Assembly (NCBI GenBank): GCA_963667815.1
Contig: OY764021.1
From: Saccharicrinis sp963667815
GTDB lineage: Bacteria > Bacteroidota > Bacteroidia > Bacteroidales > Marinilabiliaceae
Direction: 5' to 3' (one strand)
DNA length: 64,000 nt
Both the position numbers and the translations under genes were made by a program. Positions 28,099-37,375 of the stretch are shown in pieces. The notes under the pieces were generated by a model. The model worked only from the letters and a program-made list of their open reading frames with translations. It did not search any database and was not told the DNA's origin. Position 1 is the first letter of the stretch. Each line of letters begins with the position of its first letter.

Positions 28099-28218
28099 TA
28101 GGTACCATAATTCATTTTAAGTTTGATTGAAGATTAATGGTTTTTTCTATGGATTATTAAATCTTTATTTCTTAATTTTAATATAAAGCATTTACCTCAC
28201 TCTTAAAATAATATTAAA

Positions 28219-28590
28219 ATGAAGAATGGTTCAATACAATTAATGGACATCGAGTTGGAACATATTTTATGGAAAAAAAGACTTGATTTATTTGTTACTG
28301 AAGTGAATTTGATGATTTCTCATAATCAAAAGCTTCCTGAAGAAAGAAAAAAAGACGCACTTAACTCCATTGAACTTCTTGCTCTTGAGGAACATAAAGA
28401 CAATCTTATAAAACTAAAAAGCAGAATAGATATTAAAGAACAAGAACTGAAGTTTTACAATAAAGATTTTCCAATTACAGAAGATCACGAGTATTTTATA
28501 GATCATCTTGAATTGCGCCAAAAGAACCATCAGCTTTTGGATATTCATCTTGACCGAATACGAGACATCATTAAGGAAATAGGAGTTTAA
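28219..28590 (+). CDS. Small helical protein of unknown function
   Basis: 123 residues, highly charged and almost fully helical, probably a coiled coil (ALEEHKDNLIKLKSRIDIKE). No signal peptide or membrane segment and no family recognised. It stands alone between nadC and an exported nuclease-like gene. Confidence 0.75.
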   Translation: MKNGSIQLMDIELEHILWKKRLDLFVTEVNLMISHNQKLPEERKKDALNSIELLALEEHKDNLIKLKSRIDIKEQELKFYNKDFPITEDHEYFIDHLELRQKNHQLLDIHLDRIRDIIKEIGV

Positions 28591-28702
28591 TCCTTTCAAT
28601 ACCTAAATAAAATGTATATTTTGCGTCATTATTTAAATGTAGTGATGGTTATACTTTTTTTTGTATTCGGGCTACATCTAATCTTTATAACAACTTTTAT
28701 AG

Positions 28703-29728
28703 ATGAATACAAGAACTTTAGTGGTAATATGCTTATTATCAATTATTTTTTTCCAATGCACAAAACAACCTTCGCAAAAACGTATCGTAGCATTTTATAA
28801 TCTTGAAAACTTATTTGATACTATAAACGATCCGAAAATTAGGGATGGAGAATTTACACCTGAAGGATTTAGAAAATGGGACACTGAAAAATACAATACC
28901 AAAATAAATAACATGAGTAAGGTTATTTCTAAACTTGGTAAAGATCAGAGTTTAAATGCTCCTGATATTATTGGAGTTTGTGAAGTAGAAAACAAAAGGG
29001 TTCTTGAGGATTTAATTTCAAGTACGAACTTAAGCAAGTTTAATTATCAAATTGTACATCAGGATTCTCCAGATAAAAGAGGCATTGATGTGGCACTTTT
29101 ATATAAACCAGAATCTTTTCAGGTCATTAATAAAAAAGTTTTCCCATTACTAATTCATGATATTGATTCTGGTAATAGAATTTTTACCCGCGACCAATTA
29201 TTGGTACAAGGAATATTAAATTCTGACACATTAAATATTATAATAAACCACTGGCCTAGCAGATATGGAGGTACTAAAAGAAGTATTCCTTTAAGAAAAG
29301 CAGCAGCAGAATTAAACAGACAGATTATTGATTCTTTACTAGATAGCAACATCCATTCTAAAATTATTACAATGGGTGATCTTAATGATAATCCTACAGA
29401 TGTTTCTATTACTAAATACTTATTAAAAGAAGACGAGAATTTATCCCAACCTTATACTTTACACAACACAATGACTGATATTTATCAATCAGGTAAAGGA
29501 ACATTGTATTATAGAGGTGAATGGGATTTATTTGATCAAATCATTATTTCTGATCCTTTATTGCAAAACACATCAGGATTATCTTTAGATACAACTGTTA
29601 TTTATAATAAACCCTACTTGATTCAACAAGATGGCAAATACAAAGGATACTTACTAAGAACCTTTGGTGGTAAAACCTATTTAAAAGGTTATAGTGATCA
29701 TTTGCCTGTTTATGTCGTTTTGAAGTAG
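28703..29728 (+). CDS. Endonuclease/exonuclease/phosphatase-family lipoprotein
   Basis: 341 residues. Lipoprotein signal with FFQC near residue 19, then an EEP fold: FYNLENLFD (Asn/Glu metal site), PDIIGVCEVEN, GIDVALLY, NHWPSRYGG and the terminal SDHLPVYVVL, all typical of the family. Such exported EEP proteins in Bacteroidota may be nucleases or phosphodiesterases; the substrate is unknown. The final His (SDH) and the catalytic NHWPSR are intact. Confidence 0.88.
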   Translation: MNTRTLVVICLLSIIFFQCTKQPSQKRIVAFYNLENLFDTINDPKIRDGEFTPEGFRKWDTEKYNTKINNMSKVISKLGKDQSLNAPDIIGVCEVENKRVLEDLISSTNLSKFNYQIVHQDSPDKRGIDVALLYKPESFQVINKKVFPLLIHDIDSGNRIFTRDQLLVQGILNSDTLNIIINHWPSRYGGTKRSIPLRKAAAELNRQIIDSLLDSNIHSKIITMGDLNDNPTDVSITKYLLKEDENLSQPYTLHNTMTDIYQSGKGTLYYRGEWDLFDQIIISDPLLQNTSGLSLDTTVIYNKPYLIQQDGKYKGYLLRTFGGKTYLKGYSDHLPVYVVLK

Positions 29729-29742
29729 TTGTATATCGCCGA

Positions 29743-29775
29743 TTTGGAGCTTTTTAATGCTAATTATTATATTTG
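29743..29775 (+). promoter_or_regulatory. Bacteroidota-type promoter of the FKBP gene
   Basis: TTTG (29743-29746), 21 bp spacing, then TATATTTG (29768-29775), an exact match to TTTG-N19-23-TAnnTTTG. The start codon ATG 29791 is 15 bp beyond the -7 box, so the leader would be very short. Confidence 0.65.
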
Positions 29776-29790
29776 CCACAAATTAATTGT

Positions 29791-30222
29791 ATGGCGAGAG
29801 GAAATAAAAAACAAAAATTAGGTGGGTCAGCAGGTCAAAACAGAAAAAACTCTGATGATTTTCTGGAACAAAACATTAAAAAGCCCAATATCAAAGAAAC
29901 TCCATCAGGATTACAATATGAAATTATAAAAGAAGGAGAAGGTGATCATCCTAATGAAAACAGCATTGTTATTGTGCATCAACGCGCCATGCTTTTAGGT
30001 GGCAAAATTTTAGATGACACCTACAAAGAAAATTCAACCATGGAATTTAAACTGAATGAAACTATTGAAGGTTATCAGGAGGGATTAATGATGATGAAAC
30101 CAGGAGCTCGCTACAAATTCTTTGTTCCTCCTGAATTAGGTTGGGGGAAAAAGGGATCTGGAGGAAGAATTGGTCCGTATGCTGTTGTTATTTTTGACGT
30201 AAATCTGGTAGAGTTTTATTAA
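29791..30222 (+). CDS. FKBP-type peptidyl-prolyl cis-trans isomerase
   Basis: The start at ATG 29791 (MARGNKKQKLGGSAG) fits the promoter above; a TTG at 29773 would lie on the -7 box. 143 residues: a short basic N-terminal tail and one FKBP domain ending in the typical IPPELGWG-type segment (VPPELGWGKKGSGGRIGP). No signal peptide, so cytoplasmic. It catalyses proline isomerisation during folding. Tail-to-tail with btuD. Confidence 0.88.
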   Translation: MARGNKKQKLGGSAGQNRKNSDDFLEQNIKKPNIKETPSGLQYEIIKEGEGDHPNENSIVIVHQRAMLLGGKILDDTYKENSTMEFKLNETIEGYQEGLMMMKPGARYKFFVPPELGWGKKGSGGRIGPYAVVIFDVNLVEFY

Positions 30223-30246
30223 CCTAAAAATAAATCAAACCTTTCT

Positions 30247-31248
30247 CTAATAAATTGCTACAATCTTTTCCATTAGCGTTTGAATTTTAACGCACTCAAT
30301 CAAAAGTTTATCATTTTCATATAAACTATATAATGTTTTATCATCGGATTCAACTCGAATTTTATAATTACAGCTATCGATAACAGGCTTGTATCCTAAT
30401 CGATAAAGAGCTCTTCCAACCCATTTAGAAGCTACACAATCCCCTTCTAAAATAACAGGTTTGCTATTAACTCTATGATATTTAAATGAACCTGAATTAT
30501 TATCGAAAATCACTCCTTCTCGCTCAAAAAATGTTTTAAAATCATTAGATAGAATTAAGTCTTCCGGAATTCCCATCTTTAATTCTTTACCTTGTGCCAA
30601 CAACCATATCTTATCGGCAATCTGAAGAGCCATTTCCAAATCATGTGTCGACAATAAAATACCTCTTTTCTTTTCACAAGATAACCTCTTTAATAGTTGC
30701 ATAATTTCCAATTTGGCAGGAAGATCAAGAAAAGCCGTAGGCTCATCTAAAATGATAAAAGGAGTTTCCTGAACAAGAGCTTTAGCAATCATAGCCTTTT
30801 GCCTTTCTCCATCACTCATTTTATCAATAGTCTTATAAGTATACCCTTTCAAGCCTACTTCTTCTATGGATTTGTGCACCAACTTTACATCATCAGGAGT
30901 TAATTTACCAAAAAATCCAGTGTATGGAGTCCTTCCAAGAGCTACTAGTTCAAAAACAGTAAGGTTTTGTATTTGAATACGATCTGTTAGCACAACACTT
31001 ACCATTTTTGAAATTTGGGATTCTGGCAATAATTTCAAATCATGTTCACCATAATACACAGTCCCGTTTATTGGCTGCAAAAAGCCTGACAAGGTTTTAA
31101 TTAATGTAGATTTTCCTGCTCCATTAGGGCCTAATAAACAGATAAATTCACCTTCTAATACCTCAATATTAATATTGGAGTGTAACGGGGCTGATCCATT
31201 ATTATAGCCTACAGAGAGTTGATTTACTTTTAATAGTTGCTTAGTCAT
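30247..31248 (-). CDS. btuD: Cobalamin ABC transporter, ATP-binding protein (BtuD-like)
   Basis: 333 residues: ABC domain with the Walker A LLGPNGAGKSTLIKTL, signature MSDGERQKAMIAKAL and Walker B FIILDEPTAF, then a C-terminal extension of about 90 residues found in Bacteroidota FecE/BtuD-like proteins. It couples ATP hydrolysis to import through the BtuC-like permease encoded just upstream. B12 is assigned from the cobalamin riboswitch before the operon; the sequence alone would also fit siderophore import. Confidence 0.85.
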   Translation of the reverse strand: MTKQLLKVNQLSVGYNNGSAPLHSNINIEVLEGEFICLLGPNGAGKSTLIKTLSGFLQPINGTVYYGEHDLKLLPESQISKMVSVVLTDRIQIQNLTVFELVALGRTPYTGFFGKLTPDDVKLVHKSIEEVGLKGYTYKTIDKMSDGERQKAMIAKALVQETPFIILDEPTAFLDLPAKLEIMQLLKRLSCEKKRGILLSTHDLEMALQIADKIWLLAQGKELKMGIPEDLILSNDFKTFFEREGVIFDNNSGSFKYHRVNSKPVILEGDCVASKWVGRALYRLGYKPVIDSCNYKIRVESDDKTLYSLYENDKLLIECVKIQTLMEKIVAIY

Positions 31249-31265
31249 AATTTTTACAACACAAT

Positions 31266-32312
31266 TTATTGCGACAAGTTTCTTCTTTTTAAAATTACAG
31301 ATACAACAATTGGAGCTCCAATTAATGAAGTAACTGCATTAATTGGTAAAGCCCCATCAAAACCAGGTAATCGGGCAATAACATTACAAAATAATGCTAG
31401 TGAAGCTCCTAACATCATTACTGCTGGTATTAAAACTGAATGATCTGCTGTTTTAAATAGGCCTTTACATAAATGAGGTACTGCAAGACCTAAAAACGCT
31501 ATTGGACCACAAAAAGCTGTTACTGTAGCTGTTAATAATCCTGTAACAACTAAAATTCCTAATCGGGAACGCTTAATATTTAATCCAAGATTAGAGGCGT
31601 AGTTTTCGCCTAACAACAAAACATTGAGGGGTTTAATAAGAAATAGTGAACCTACCAACCCCAAAAGTATTAGAGGAATAAATATCAAATGTTTATCCCA
31701 GGAAATATTATTGAAAGAACCTAACTCCCATACTACATAACTTTTTATATCTTCTTTAGCACTAAAAAACTGCAACAAACCAACAATAGCACTAGAGGCA
31801 TAACCAACCATAATACCTACAATTAAAAGCATGGCATTATTTTTAAGTTTTCTGGCCAAAAACAAAACCATAAATAAAACACCAAAGGCACCCGCAAAAG
31901 CAGCAATAGAAATGGTTATTACTCCAAAAGAACTTGCAATTAATGTAGACAAACCTCCAAAAATACCAAATGACAATACTACAATTGCAACACCAAGTCC
32001 TGCACCCGAACTTATACCTAAAATAGATGGACCTGCCAGAGGATTTCTGAATAAAGTTTGCATTTGCAATCCTCCCACAGCCAATGCTGATCCAGCTAGC
32101 AAACCTGTTATAGTTTGAGGAAATCTTGACTTTAAAAGAATATTGCCCCATACTTCATTTTCAGCTCCCTGGCCTACAATCCATTTAGTAATTACATTAA
32201 ATGGGATATAAACGGACCCTAATGAAATATTAAGAAATAACAATAGAACTAATAATACCACCAAACCGACAAAAGCCAGTTTCTTTCTGCTTTTCGCATC
32301 TTCCCCCTGCAT
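31266..32312 (-). CDS. btuC: Cobalamin ABC transporter permease (BtuC/FecCD family)
   Basis: 348 residues and about ten membrane helices. Family landmarks: RFPQTITGLLAGSALAVGGLQMQ, NPLAGPSILGISSGAGLGVA, and the coupling region VPHLCKGLFKTADHSVLIPA. It forms the inner-membrane channel of the B12 importer. 17 bp before btuD and 5 bp after btuF. Confidence 0.9.
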   Translation of the reverse strand: MQGEDAKSRKKLAFVGLVVLLVLLLFLNISLGSVYIPFNVITKWIVGQGAENEVWGNILLKSRFPQTITGLLAGSALAVGGLQMQTLFRNPLAGPSILGISSGAGLGVAIVVLSFGIFGGLSTLIASSFGVITISIAAFAGAFGVLFMVLFLARKLKNNAMLLIVGIMVGYASSAIVGLLQFFSAKEDIKSYVVWELGSFNNISWDKHLIFIPLILLGLVGSLFLIKPLNVLLLGENYASNLGLNIKRSRLGILVVTGLLTATVTAFCGPIAFLGLAVPHLCKGLFKTADHSVLIPAVMMLGASLALFCNVIARLPGFDGALPINAVTSLIGAPIVVSVILKRRNLSQ

Positions 32313-32317
32313 ATCTA

Positions 32318-33454
32318 TTACTCCTTAATTAACTTTTTATAAAAAACTGGTTCATAACCTTGAAGTAAATCAGGATGAAATAACTTTACCATATCAGACA
32401 AAATTAAGTCTGGCCTTAACAAGCCCTCCTCATAATATTTAGAAGTTGAAGTATTTGAAAATATAATATTCTTATTTTTATATGCATTAAAATCCTTATA
32501 CCTTGCATCTTCCTTGCTTAAAGCAGAATAACTAAATTCTGATGGATAATTCACCAAAATAGACCAATAATCACATCCTCCCGCGGCTTCATATACCGTT
32601 TCGAAATCATATGTTAATGATCCAACTCCATCTCTATCTCTAAAAACATATTCTACTCCAGCATCTTTAAAAAAATTAGCTTTATAACTCTGTGCTGCAG
32701 GTGCATACCAAATCCCTTGAAAAATTTTACCGGAAAAAACACTAGGCCTTCCAGATGCTTTTGCAGCCTCTAATTTTACCTGTTCATATTTTGCTGCAAT
32801 TTGATCTACTTTTTCCAAGGCCTCTTTTTCTTTATCAAAAAAGGCTGAAAAATAAACCAACCACTCAACTCTCCCTAATGGAGTATTTTCAAGATAACTA
32901 CTATTGGTAACTACCTTAATACCTGCCTCACGTAATGTTCCATAATAATCATCCTTAAATGGAGATACCATCATCATGTCAGGATTTAAGGATAAAACAA
33001 CTTCCATATCAGGAGCATAAGCTGTTCCTATATTTCTTATAGAGCCACTCTTTATACCTCCTTGAACATATTGATTGGAAACATATTCCGGTTCTGCCAT
33101 TCCCACAAGAGTATTGAGAACATTTAACTCATTTGCATAGCATATTTGCGTAGAAGCTACTGAAACCCACCTTTTAATAGGCAATTCTATTGCATTGGGA
33201 TGATCTTTCAAGAAAAGAGAATCGGATGATAAAATAATACTTAAAGGTGCAGCTGTAGAATCCCAGGGATGCAAGACCTCAATTTCCTTATACTTATTAA
33301 AGTATTTAATACTAAACCTATTGGCATAAACCGGATTATAAATTGAATCTGGTGTTACTAATTCTGCCAAAGTATTTTTACCTGACTTATTGTGCCTACA
33401 TGACATTAAAAAACCTGCTACAGCAATACAAATTAAAATAAAATTTCTCATCAT
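32318..33454 (-). CDS. btuF: Cobalamin ABC transporter substrate-binding lipoprotein (BtuF-like)
   Basis: 378 residues; lipobox cysteine at about residue 19 (AGFLMSC). A periplasmic helical-backbone metallochelate-binding domain with the paired-lobe motifs RWVSVASTQICYANEL and NPDMMMVSPFKDDYYG. It carries substrate to BtuCD. Directly downstream of a cobalamin riboswitch, which supports B12 as the ligand. Confidence 0.88.
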   Translation of the reverse strand: MMRNFILICIAVAGFLMSCRHNKSGKNTLAELVTPDSIYNPVYANRFSIKYFNKYKEIEVLHPWDSTAAPLSIILSSDSLFLKDHPNAIELPIKRWVSVASTQICYANELNVLNTLVGMAEPEYVSNQYVQGGIKSGSIRNIGTAYAPDMEVVLSLNPDMMMVSPFKDDYYGTLREAGIKVVTNSSYLENTPLGRVEWLVYFSAFFDKEKEALEKVDQIAAKYEQVKLEAAKASGRPSVFSGKIFQGIWYAPAAQSYKANFFKDAGVEYVFRDRDGVGSLTYDFETVYEAAGGCDYWSILVNYPSEFSYSALSKEDARYKDFNAYKNKNIIFSNTSTSKYYEEGLLRPDLILSDMVKLFHPDLLQGYEPVFYKKLIKE

Positions 33455-33489
33455 AACTTTTATCTCCCGAAAGGATAATGAAACATGAT

Positions 33490-33653
33490 CTTGTGGCAGG
33501 TTTTCCGACTTTCTTTATGAGTACCTTCCCATTAAAACAGTGGTATCAATCTCACCTTTAAAGGTAGAATACGGCTGCGGGTACAGTTCCTGAATCCTTA
33601 TATAATGATAAGTTACAGGATTCCCTTTTAAATACTTTTTGTATTACCACAAG
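33490..33653 (-). ncRNA. Cobalamin (B12) riboswitch
   Basis: Read on the minus strand, CTTGTGG (33647-33653) and CCACAAG (33490-33496) form P1. Between them lie the conserved blocks: ACAAAAAGTATTTAAAAGGG at the 5' side, CTGTACCCGCAGCCGTA in the core and GTCGGAAAACCTGCCAC at the 3' side. It ends about 36 bases before the btuF start codon. It should reduce expression of the importer when adenosylcobalamin is plentiful. Confidence 0.93.
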
Positions 33654-33673
33654 AGGTCACAAAAGTACATAAA

Positions 33674-33709
33674 AAAAGGCTGTGTTATAAATAAATAACA
33701 CAACCTTTT
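33674..33709 (-). terminator. Rho-independent terminator
   Basis: AAAAAGGCTGTGTTAT pairs with ATAACACAACCTTTT around a 6-base loop. It sits between the 63-residue gene and the riboswitch on the minus strand; the T/A tracts on both sides would allow use in either direction. Confidence 0.8.
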
Positions 33710-33730
33710 CATTTGATTTTTCCTGATTCG

Positions 33731-33922
33731 TTATGCTTCGTATATCATCAAAGCTGAATATGTATTAACCCCCTGACTTGAGTGAGCTGAATACTTGACA
33801 TCTATAAGTTTATCCGAATCTATATTTTTTTCCTGAATATAGTCATTGATCTGCTGGTCAATAACTTTATCAAAATCATCTAATCCTGTATATTGAAAAT
33901 GTTTTGTTTTAATCTTTGACAT
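33731..33922 (-). CDS. Small Cse60-like protein
   Basis: 63 residues, soluble. The arrangement of 'KVIDQQINDYIQE' followed by DVKYSAHSSQG and the end TYSALMIYEA resembles the Firmicutes sporulation protein Cse60 family (PF10957), which also occurs in non-spore-formers. No function is known for the Bacteroidota copies. It has its own terminator. Confidence 0.6.
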   Translation of the reverse strand: MSKIKTKHFQYTGLDDFDKVIDQQINDYIQEKNIDSDKLIDVKYSAHSSQGVNTYSALMIYEA

Positions 33923-34036
33923 AACTTATAGCGTTTAATAGTTAATATTCTTCTTCATCGAAGTTATGTTACGTATAAGAATGATTTAAGATTCAAAAAA
34001 CACCTACAATATTGACAAATAAATAGATTTTGTTTA

Positions 34037-35059
34037 TTAATATACTTCCATCCAGGCTGTAAATCTCTGAAAATCTTCATGATGATCAGACAACCATAAT
34101 AATACATCTTCGTTATGTTTACAGCTACTAATAAAGTAACTAAAGGGCTCTGACAAGTTATTATCTTCTATTTTAGTAAAGAAGTCAACATAAAACTCCC
34201 ACCAAAATCCCTCTTTATCTATTGCTGCCTCTGACAAAAGCTTAAATAGGGATTGATTATTATTAGCAAAATTTAGTAATTTATTTTGCAATATGTCTTT
34301 ATCATTACTCTTTTCTGCAGCTTTCATTAAACTAATAGCCAATTCAGCAGAACCAAAGTCGCTGTATTTATAACCTGCATTTACTAGCATAATTTCTCTT
34401 CGACCTTTCATTGTTACACCCTGCTCCCACAAAGAAGTTAGTAAATCATAAGCTGTTGTACTTCTTTCACTATCTTGTTCTATTAACAAAAAATAGTATA
34501 ATGGTAACATACTCTTCACGCGTTCACCTTTATCAAACATAATATATGCCAATAATAGATGACTACTGCCATGATCCGGAGCTAATTCCACGGCGGATAT
34601 TGCATATTTTTGCGCCTCGTCGTAATCTTTACTATTAAAAAAAGACAACGCAAGATTATATCTTAATAAGTAATTTCCAGGAAATTTTTTAATACCTTCT
34701 TTATAAATTCTACGAGCTCTGTGTTCTCTTCCCAAATTTTCCCAGGCTGAACCGTTTATTAAATACGCATCTTCTTTATATTCTGCATTTTTACGAGTAA
34801 TCAACTTACCACTAAAAAGAGCTGCATCTTCATTGTTTTTTAACGCTAAATGTGTTAATGCTAACTCATAACAAGCAACACTCGATGATTTATCGTATTT
34901 GTATGCCTGTTTAAAATAATTCAACGCATCTTCATAATTTCCTACCTCATACTCTGCAATACCCCTTGAGATTATTGTTTCTAAATCTTTAGTTTGAGCA
35001 TCTAAACTACCTATAACACTAAAAATAATAGATGCAATAATCAATACCTTTCTCAACAT
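34037..35059 (-). CDS. Exported TPR-repeat protein
   Basis: 340 residues with signal peptide MLRKVLIIASIIFSVIGSLD cleaved near LDAQ. At least four tetratricopeptide repeats are visible (AEYEVGNYEDALNYFKQAYK; LNLALSFFNSKDYDEAQKY-type repeats). Periplasmic, likely a scaffold for protein contacts. No partner is evident from neighbours. Confidence 0.82.
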   Translation of the reverse strand: MLRKVLIIASIIFSVIGSLDAQTKDLETIISRGIAEYEVGNYEDALNYFKQAYKYDKSSSVACYELALTHLALKNNEDAALFSGKLITRKNAEYKEDAYLINGSAWENLGREHRARRIYKEGIKKFPGNYLLRYNLALSFFNSKDYDEAQKYAISAVELAPDHGSSHLLLAYIMFDKGERVKSMLPLYYFLLIEQDSERSTTAYDLLTSLWEQGVTMKGRREIMLVNAGYKYSDFGSAELAISLMKAAEKSNDKDILQNKLLNFANNNQSLFKLLSEAAIDKEGFWWEFYVDFFTKIEDNNLSEPFSYFISSCKHNEDVLLWLSDHHEDFQRFTAWMEVY

Positions 35060-35152
35060 AATAATTCCTCGTATTTTATAAAAAACAAATAAAGTAATTA
35101 TTATCCAAAGACATCATTTATAGGGTGAAAAAAATTGTTAACAATGAGCGTT

Positions 35153-36172
35153 TTAACTAAACTTTAACGAATGCAAAATAGATTCAACCTGACGCACATA
35201 ATAGGCCTTATTTTGTTTTTTGGGGGCATAAACAAAACCTTCAATCATTAGTAATTTGTGATTTACTTCATCTTTAATAAAGTAATTTACAAATGGCCCT
35301 CCCATAAAGTAACCATCAACTTTCCACAATCCCCTCATTTCAATAATATCCATATTCTGATTCATAATTCTTTGGGTTACAACGGGCAAACGATCTTCTG
35401 TAGTCATATAAGATTTTGAATTAGGTCCGGGTACATATCTTCTGGATACCTTATTTCTAAGTGCCACTAAATCCGATGTGTTTAAAGATGGTATACTATC
35501 CAAATTAAATTCATGAAAAATAACTGACTGTATGGTTTCCAATTTATCGTATCTAAACCAGGAAAAACCTAATGTATCTTTTACTAAACGGTATCCTTGA
35601 GGTATTACAATATCTAAATTATATTTTTTCTTTATATAGCGAGCAGTAGCTGCATCTGCACCTTTTTTATTTGCATTAGCTAAAGTATTTATATCTCCAT
35701 AATAAAGGTGATTAAAAATCTGATTTTGATTTTCATCAAACATATTTGCAAAATTCTCTGCTCCTTGAAAATCAACTTCAACTACCTGCTGTCCTCTAGC
35801 CCATATATTACGTTTATATTTAACCTGGGCTTTTTGTATAATGCTTTGTTTTAAGATCAGAATGTTTCTGTATGATTTAAAATGACCTTCAAAATCTTTA
35901 GGAGCAATAGTTGTAATTCTAAATGTAGGTTCCGGTTGAGGTATACAAGGAAACTCTTGCGTTGCAAAATCAATCACCCTTTGTTTAACCACAGAACCTT
36001 CAAAAGATGGATCTATAACGATTAATAATTCGCCAGGGGCACCAATAGAACGTATTTTATTCTCACTACTCTGAGTTTTACATGCTGCAACAAACATAAC
36101 TCCTAAAAAAGCCATAAACAGCATTTTTCTAAAACTACTAATATTACGATAGGTATATAATAAAGCTTTCAT
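35153..36172 (-). CDS. DUF4837-like lipoprotein
   Basis: The frame opens at 36310, but that end overlaps a strong hairpin (36309-36340), so the start at 36172 (MKALLYTYRNISSF) or 36124 (MLFMAFLGVMFVAACKTQ) is more likely. VMFVAAC is a lipobox. The mature protein (IGAPGELLIVIDPSFEGSVV) matches the Bacteroidota DUF4837 family. Function unknown. Confidence 0.82.
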   Translation of the reverse strand: MKALLYTYRNISSFRKMLFMAFLGVMFVAACKTQSSENKIRSIGAPGELLIVIDPSFEGSVVKQRVIDFATQEFPCIPQPEPTFRITTIAPKDFEGHFKSYRNILILKQSIIQKAQVKYKRNIWARGQQVVEVDFQGAENFANMFDENQNQIFNHLYYGDINTLANANKKGADAATARYIKKKYNLDIVIPQGYRLVKDTLGFSWFRYDKLETIQSVIFHEFNLDSIPSLNTSDLVALRNKVSRRYVPGPNSKSYMTTEDRLPVVTQRIMNQNMDIIEMRGLWKVDGYFMGGPFVNYFIKDEVNHKLLMIEGFVYAPKKQNKAYYVRQVESILHSLKFS

Positions 36173-36308
36173 CTGATTAAATTTATTTTCAACGGACATA
36201 TGGAACTCGTCAGAAAAACAGTTATCCTGATGTGTACAAAATCTATGACTTTTTAGATTAGCAGATTTCAAGACTCGCTTCAAATGTTTTGATTTAAAAT
36301 ATGTACTC

Positions 36309-36340
36309 AACTACCCCGAAAAGGGAAAAACGGGGTAGTT
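36309..36340. terminator. Hairpin after the TonB-like gene
   Basis: AACTACCCCG (36309-36318) and CGGGGTAGTT (36331-36340) form a 10-bp GC-containing stem downstream of the minus-strand TonB gene. The T tract is weak, so the efficiency is uncertain. Confidence 0.55.
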
Positions 36341-36410
36341 AATTATTTCATTATAAACTTTGTATTTAGGAATACATTAACAAGTTATAGTATCAACGAT
36401 TTTAATTATT

Positions 36411-37091
36411 TTATTGCAAAGTGAAATTGATAGGAACCTGATAAGAGACGGATACGAATTTATTTCTCTGTTTACCTGGTTTCCAGTCAGGCATAGATGA
36501 TACAACTCTAATAGCTTCTTTATCCAATGATGGATCAGCACCCCTCAGAATCTTAACGTCTCTTACTTTACCTGTTTTTCCAATTACAAAACTCAAATAT
36601 ACTTTACCTTGTATACCATTTTCCTGAGCTATAACCGGGTAATTAACCGACTTAGCTAAATATCTCAACAAAGCTCTTTCTCCTCCAGGAAATTCTGGTT
36701 TATCTTCTAAAATTACAAATGGAATAGCTTCATCACTTGCATCATCTTCCATTGCAAAATCGTCCAAGGCAAGCGTTAAATCTTCAGTAGATTCTGAAGT
36801 AAAATCGATTTCATCTTCAATAGGTGTATCATCCTCAACAATAACGATCTCTTCAACAGAAACTTTAGGCGGAACAGGCTTAGCCTGTTCGGGCTCTTTC
36901 TCTCTTACAATAGGAGGTAATTCTAAATCTTCAATTGGGCCATCATTAATGACAAATTGTTTAATTGTATTTGTGGTTGTTTTCCATTCAAAAGCAACCA
37001 ACGAAACCCCTAAAGCAATAACAAATCCAATTTGCAAAAACATATTACGTTTTCGCTCCAGATCAACCTTTTTGTTTTTTTTAACTTCCAT
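36411..37091 (-). CDS. TonB-family energy transducer
   Basis: 226 residues: a cytoplasmic basic start, one membrane helix (MFLQIGFVIALGVSLVAF), a Pro/Glu-rich periplasmic linker (REKEPEQAKPVPPKVS) and the C-terminal TonB domain with YPVIAQENGIQGKVYLSFVI and MPDWKPGKQRNKFVSVSYQV. It links the ExbBD proton-motive engine to outer-membrane TonB-dependent receptors such as BtuB or SusC. The linker has an unusual acidic insert. No exbBD lies nearby. Confidence 0.93.
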   Translation of the reverse strand: MEVKKNKKVDLERKRNMFLQIGFVIALGVSLVAFEWKTTTNTIKQFVINDGPIEDLELPPIVREKEPEQAKPVPPKVSVEEIVIVEDDTPIEDEIDFTSESTEDLTLALDDFAMEDDASDEAIPFVILEDKPEFPGGERALLRYLAKSVNYPVIAQENGIQGKVYLSFVIGKTGKVRDVKILRGADPSLDKEAIRVVSSMPDWKPGKQRNKFVSVSYQVPINFTLQ

Positions 37092-37260
37092 AACTCAAAT
37101 TTTATATGGTCATACAACTGAAATATTCAGTTATGCCATATTAAAATCAAGCTACATACCAAAAAACTCCAAATCAAACCATTCTAACCACAACCAACTA
37201 TATACCTGCACATTAAAATATTTAAAAGTAAAAACAATTAAATTTTACTCTGTGCGTAAT

Positions 37261-37337
37261 CGCCCATCCGGGCGAAATTATTAAGGGCAATAACGCCCAA
37301 TTACAAAAAATGCCGCATTGTAATCAATACGGCATTT
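37261..37337. repeat. Row of three short hairpins
   Basis: CGCCCATCCGGGCG (37261-37274), GGGCAATAACGCCC (37285-37298) and AAAATGCCG...CGGCATTTT (37307-37337) follow one another. The third, on the minus strand, would be a terminator for the DUF6263-like gene (stop at 37376). The first two may be operators or RNA structures upstream of the TonB gene. Confidence 0.55.
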
Positions 37338-37375
37338 TAAAATTTGTGTTATATAATATTATTTCATCAACAATA

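Noticed and set aside
28612..28800. 62-codon hydrophobic plus-strand ORF
   Set aside because: It overlaps the start and signal peptide of the EEP-family lipoprotein gene in another frame and has no family match.
31831..32118. Long ORFs opposite and shifted to btuC
   Set aside because: Shadow frames of the permease gene; the btuC frame carries all family motifs.
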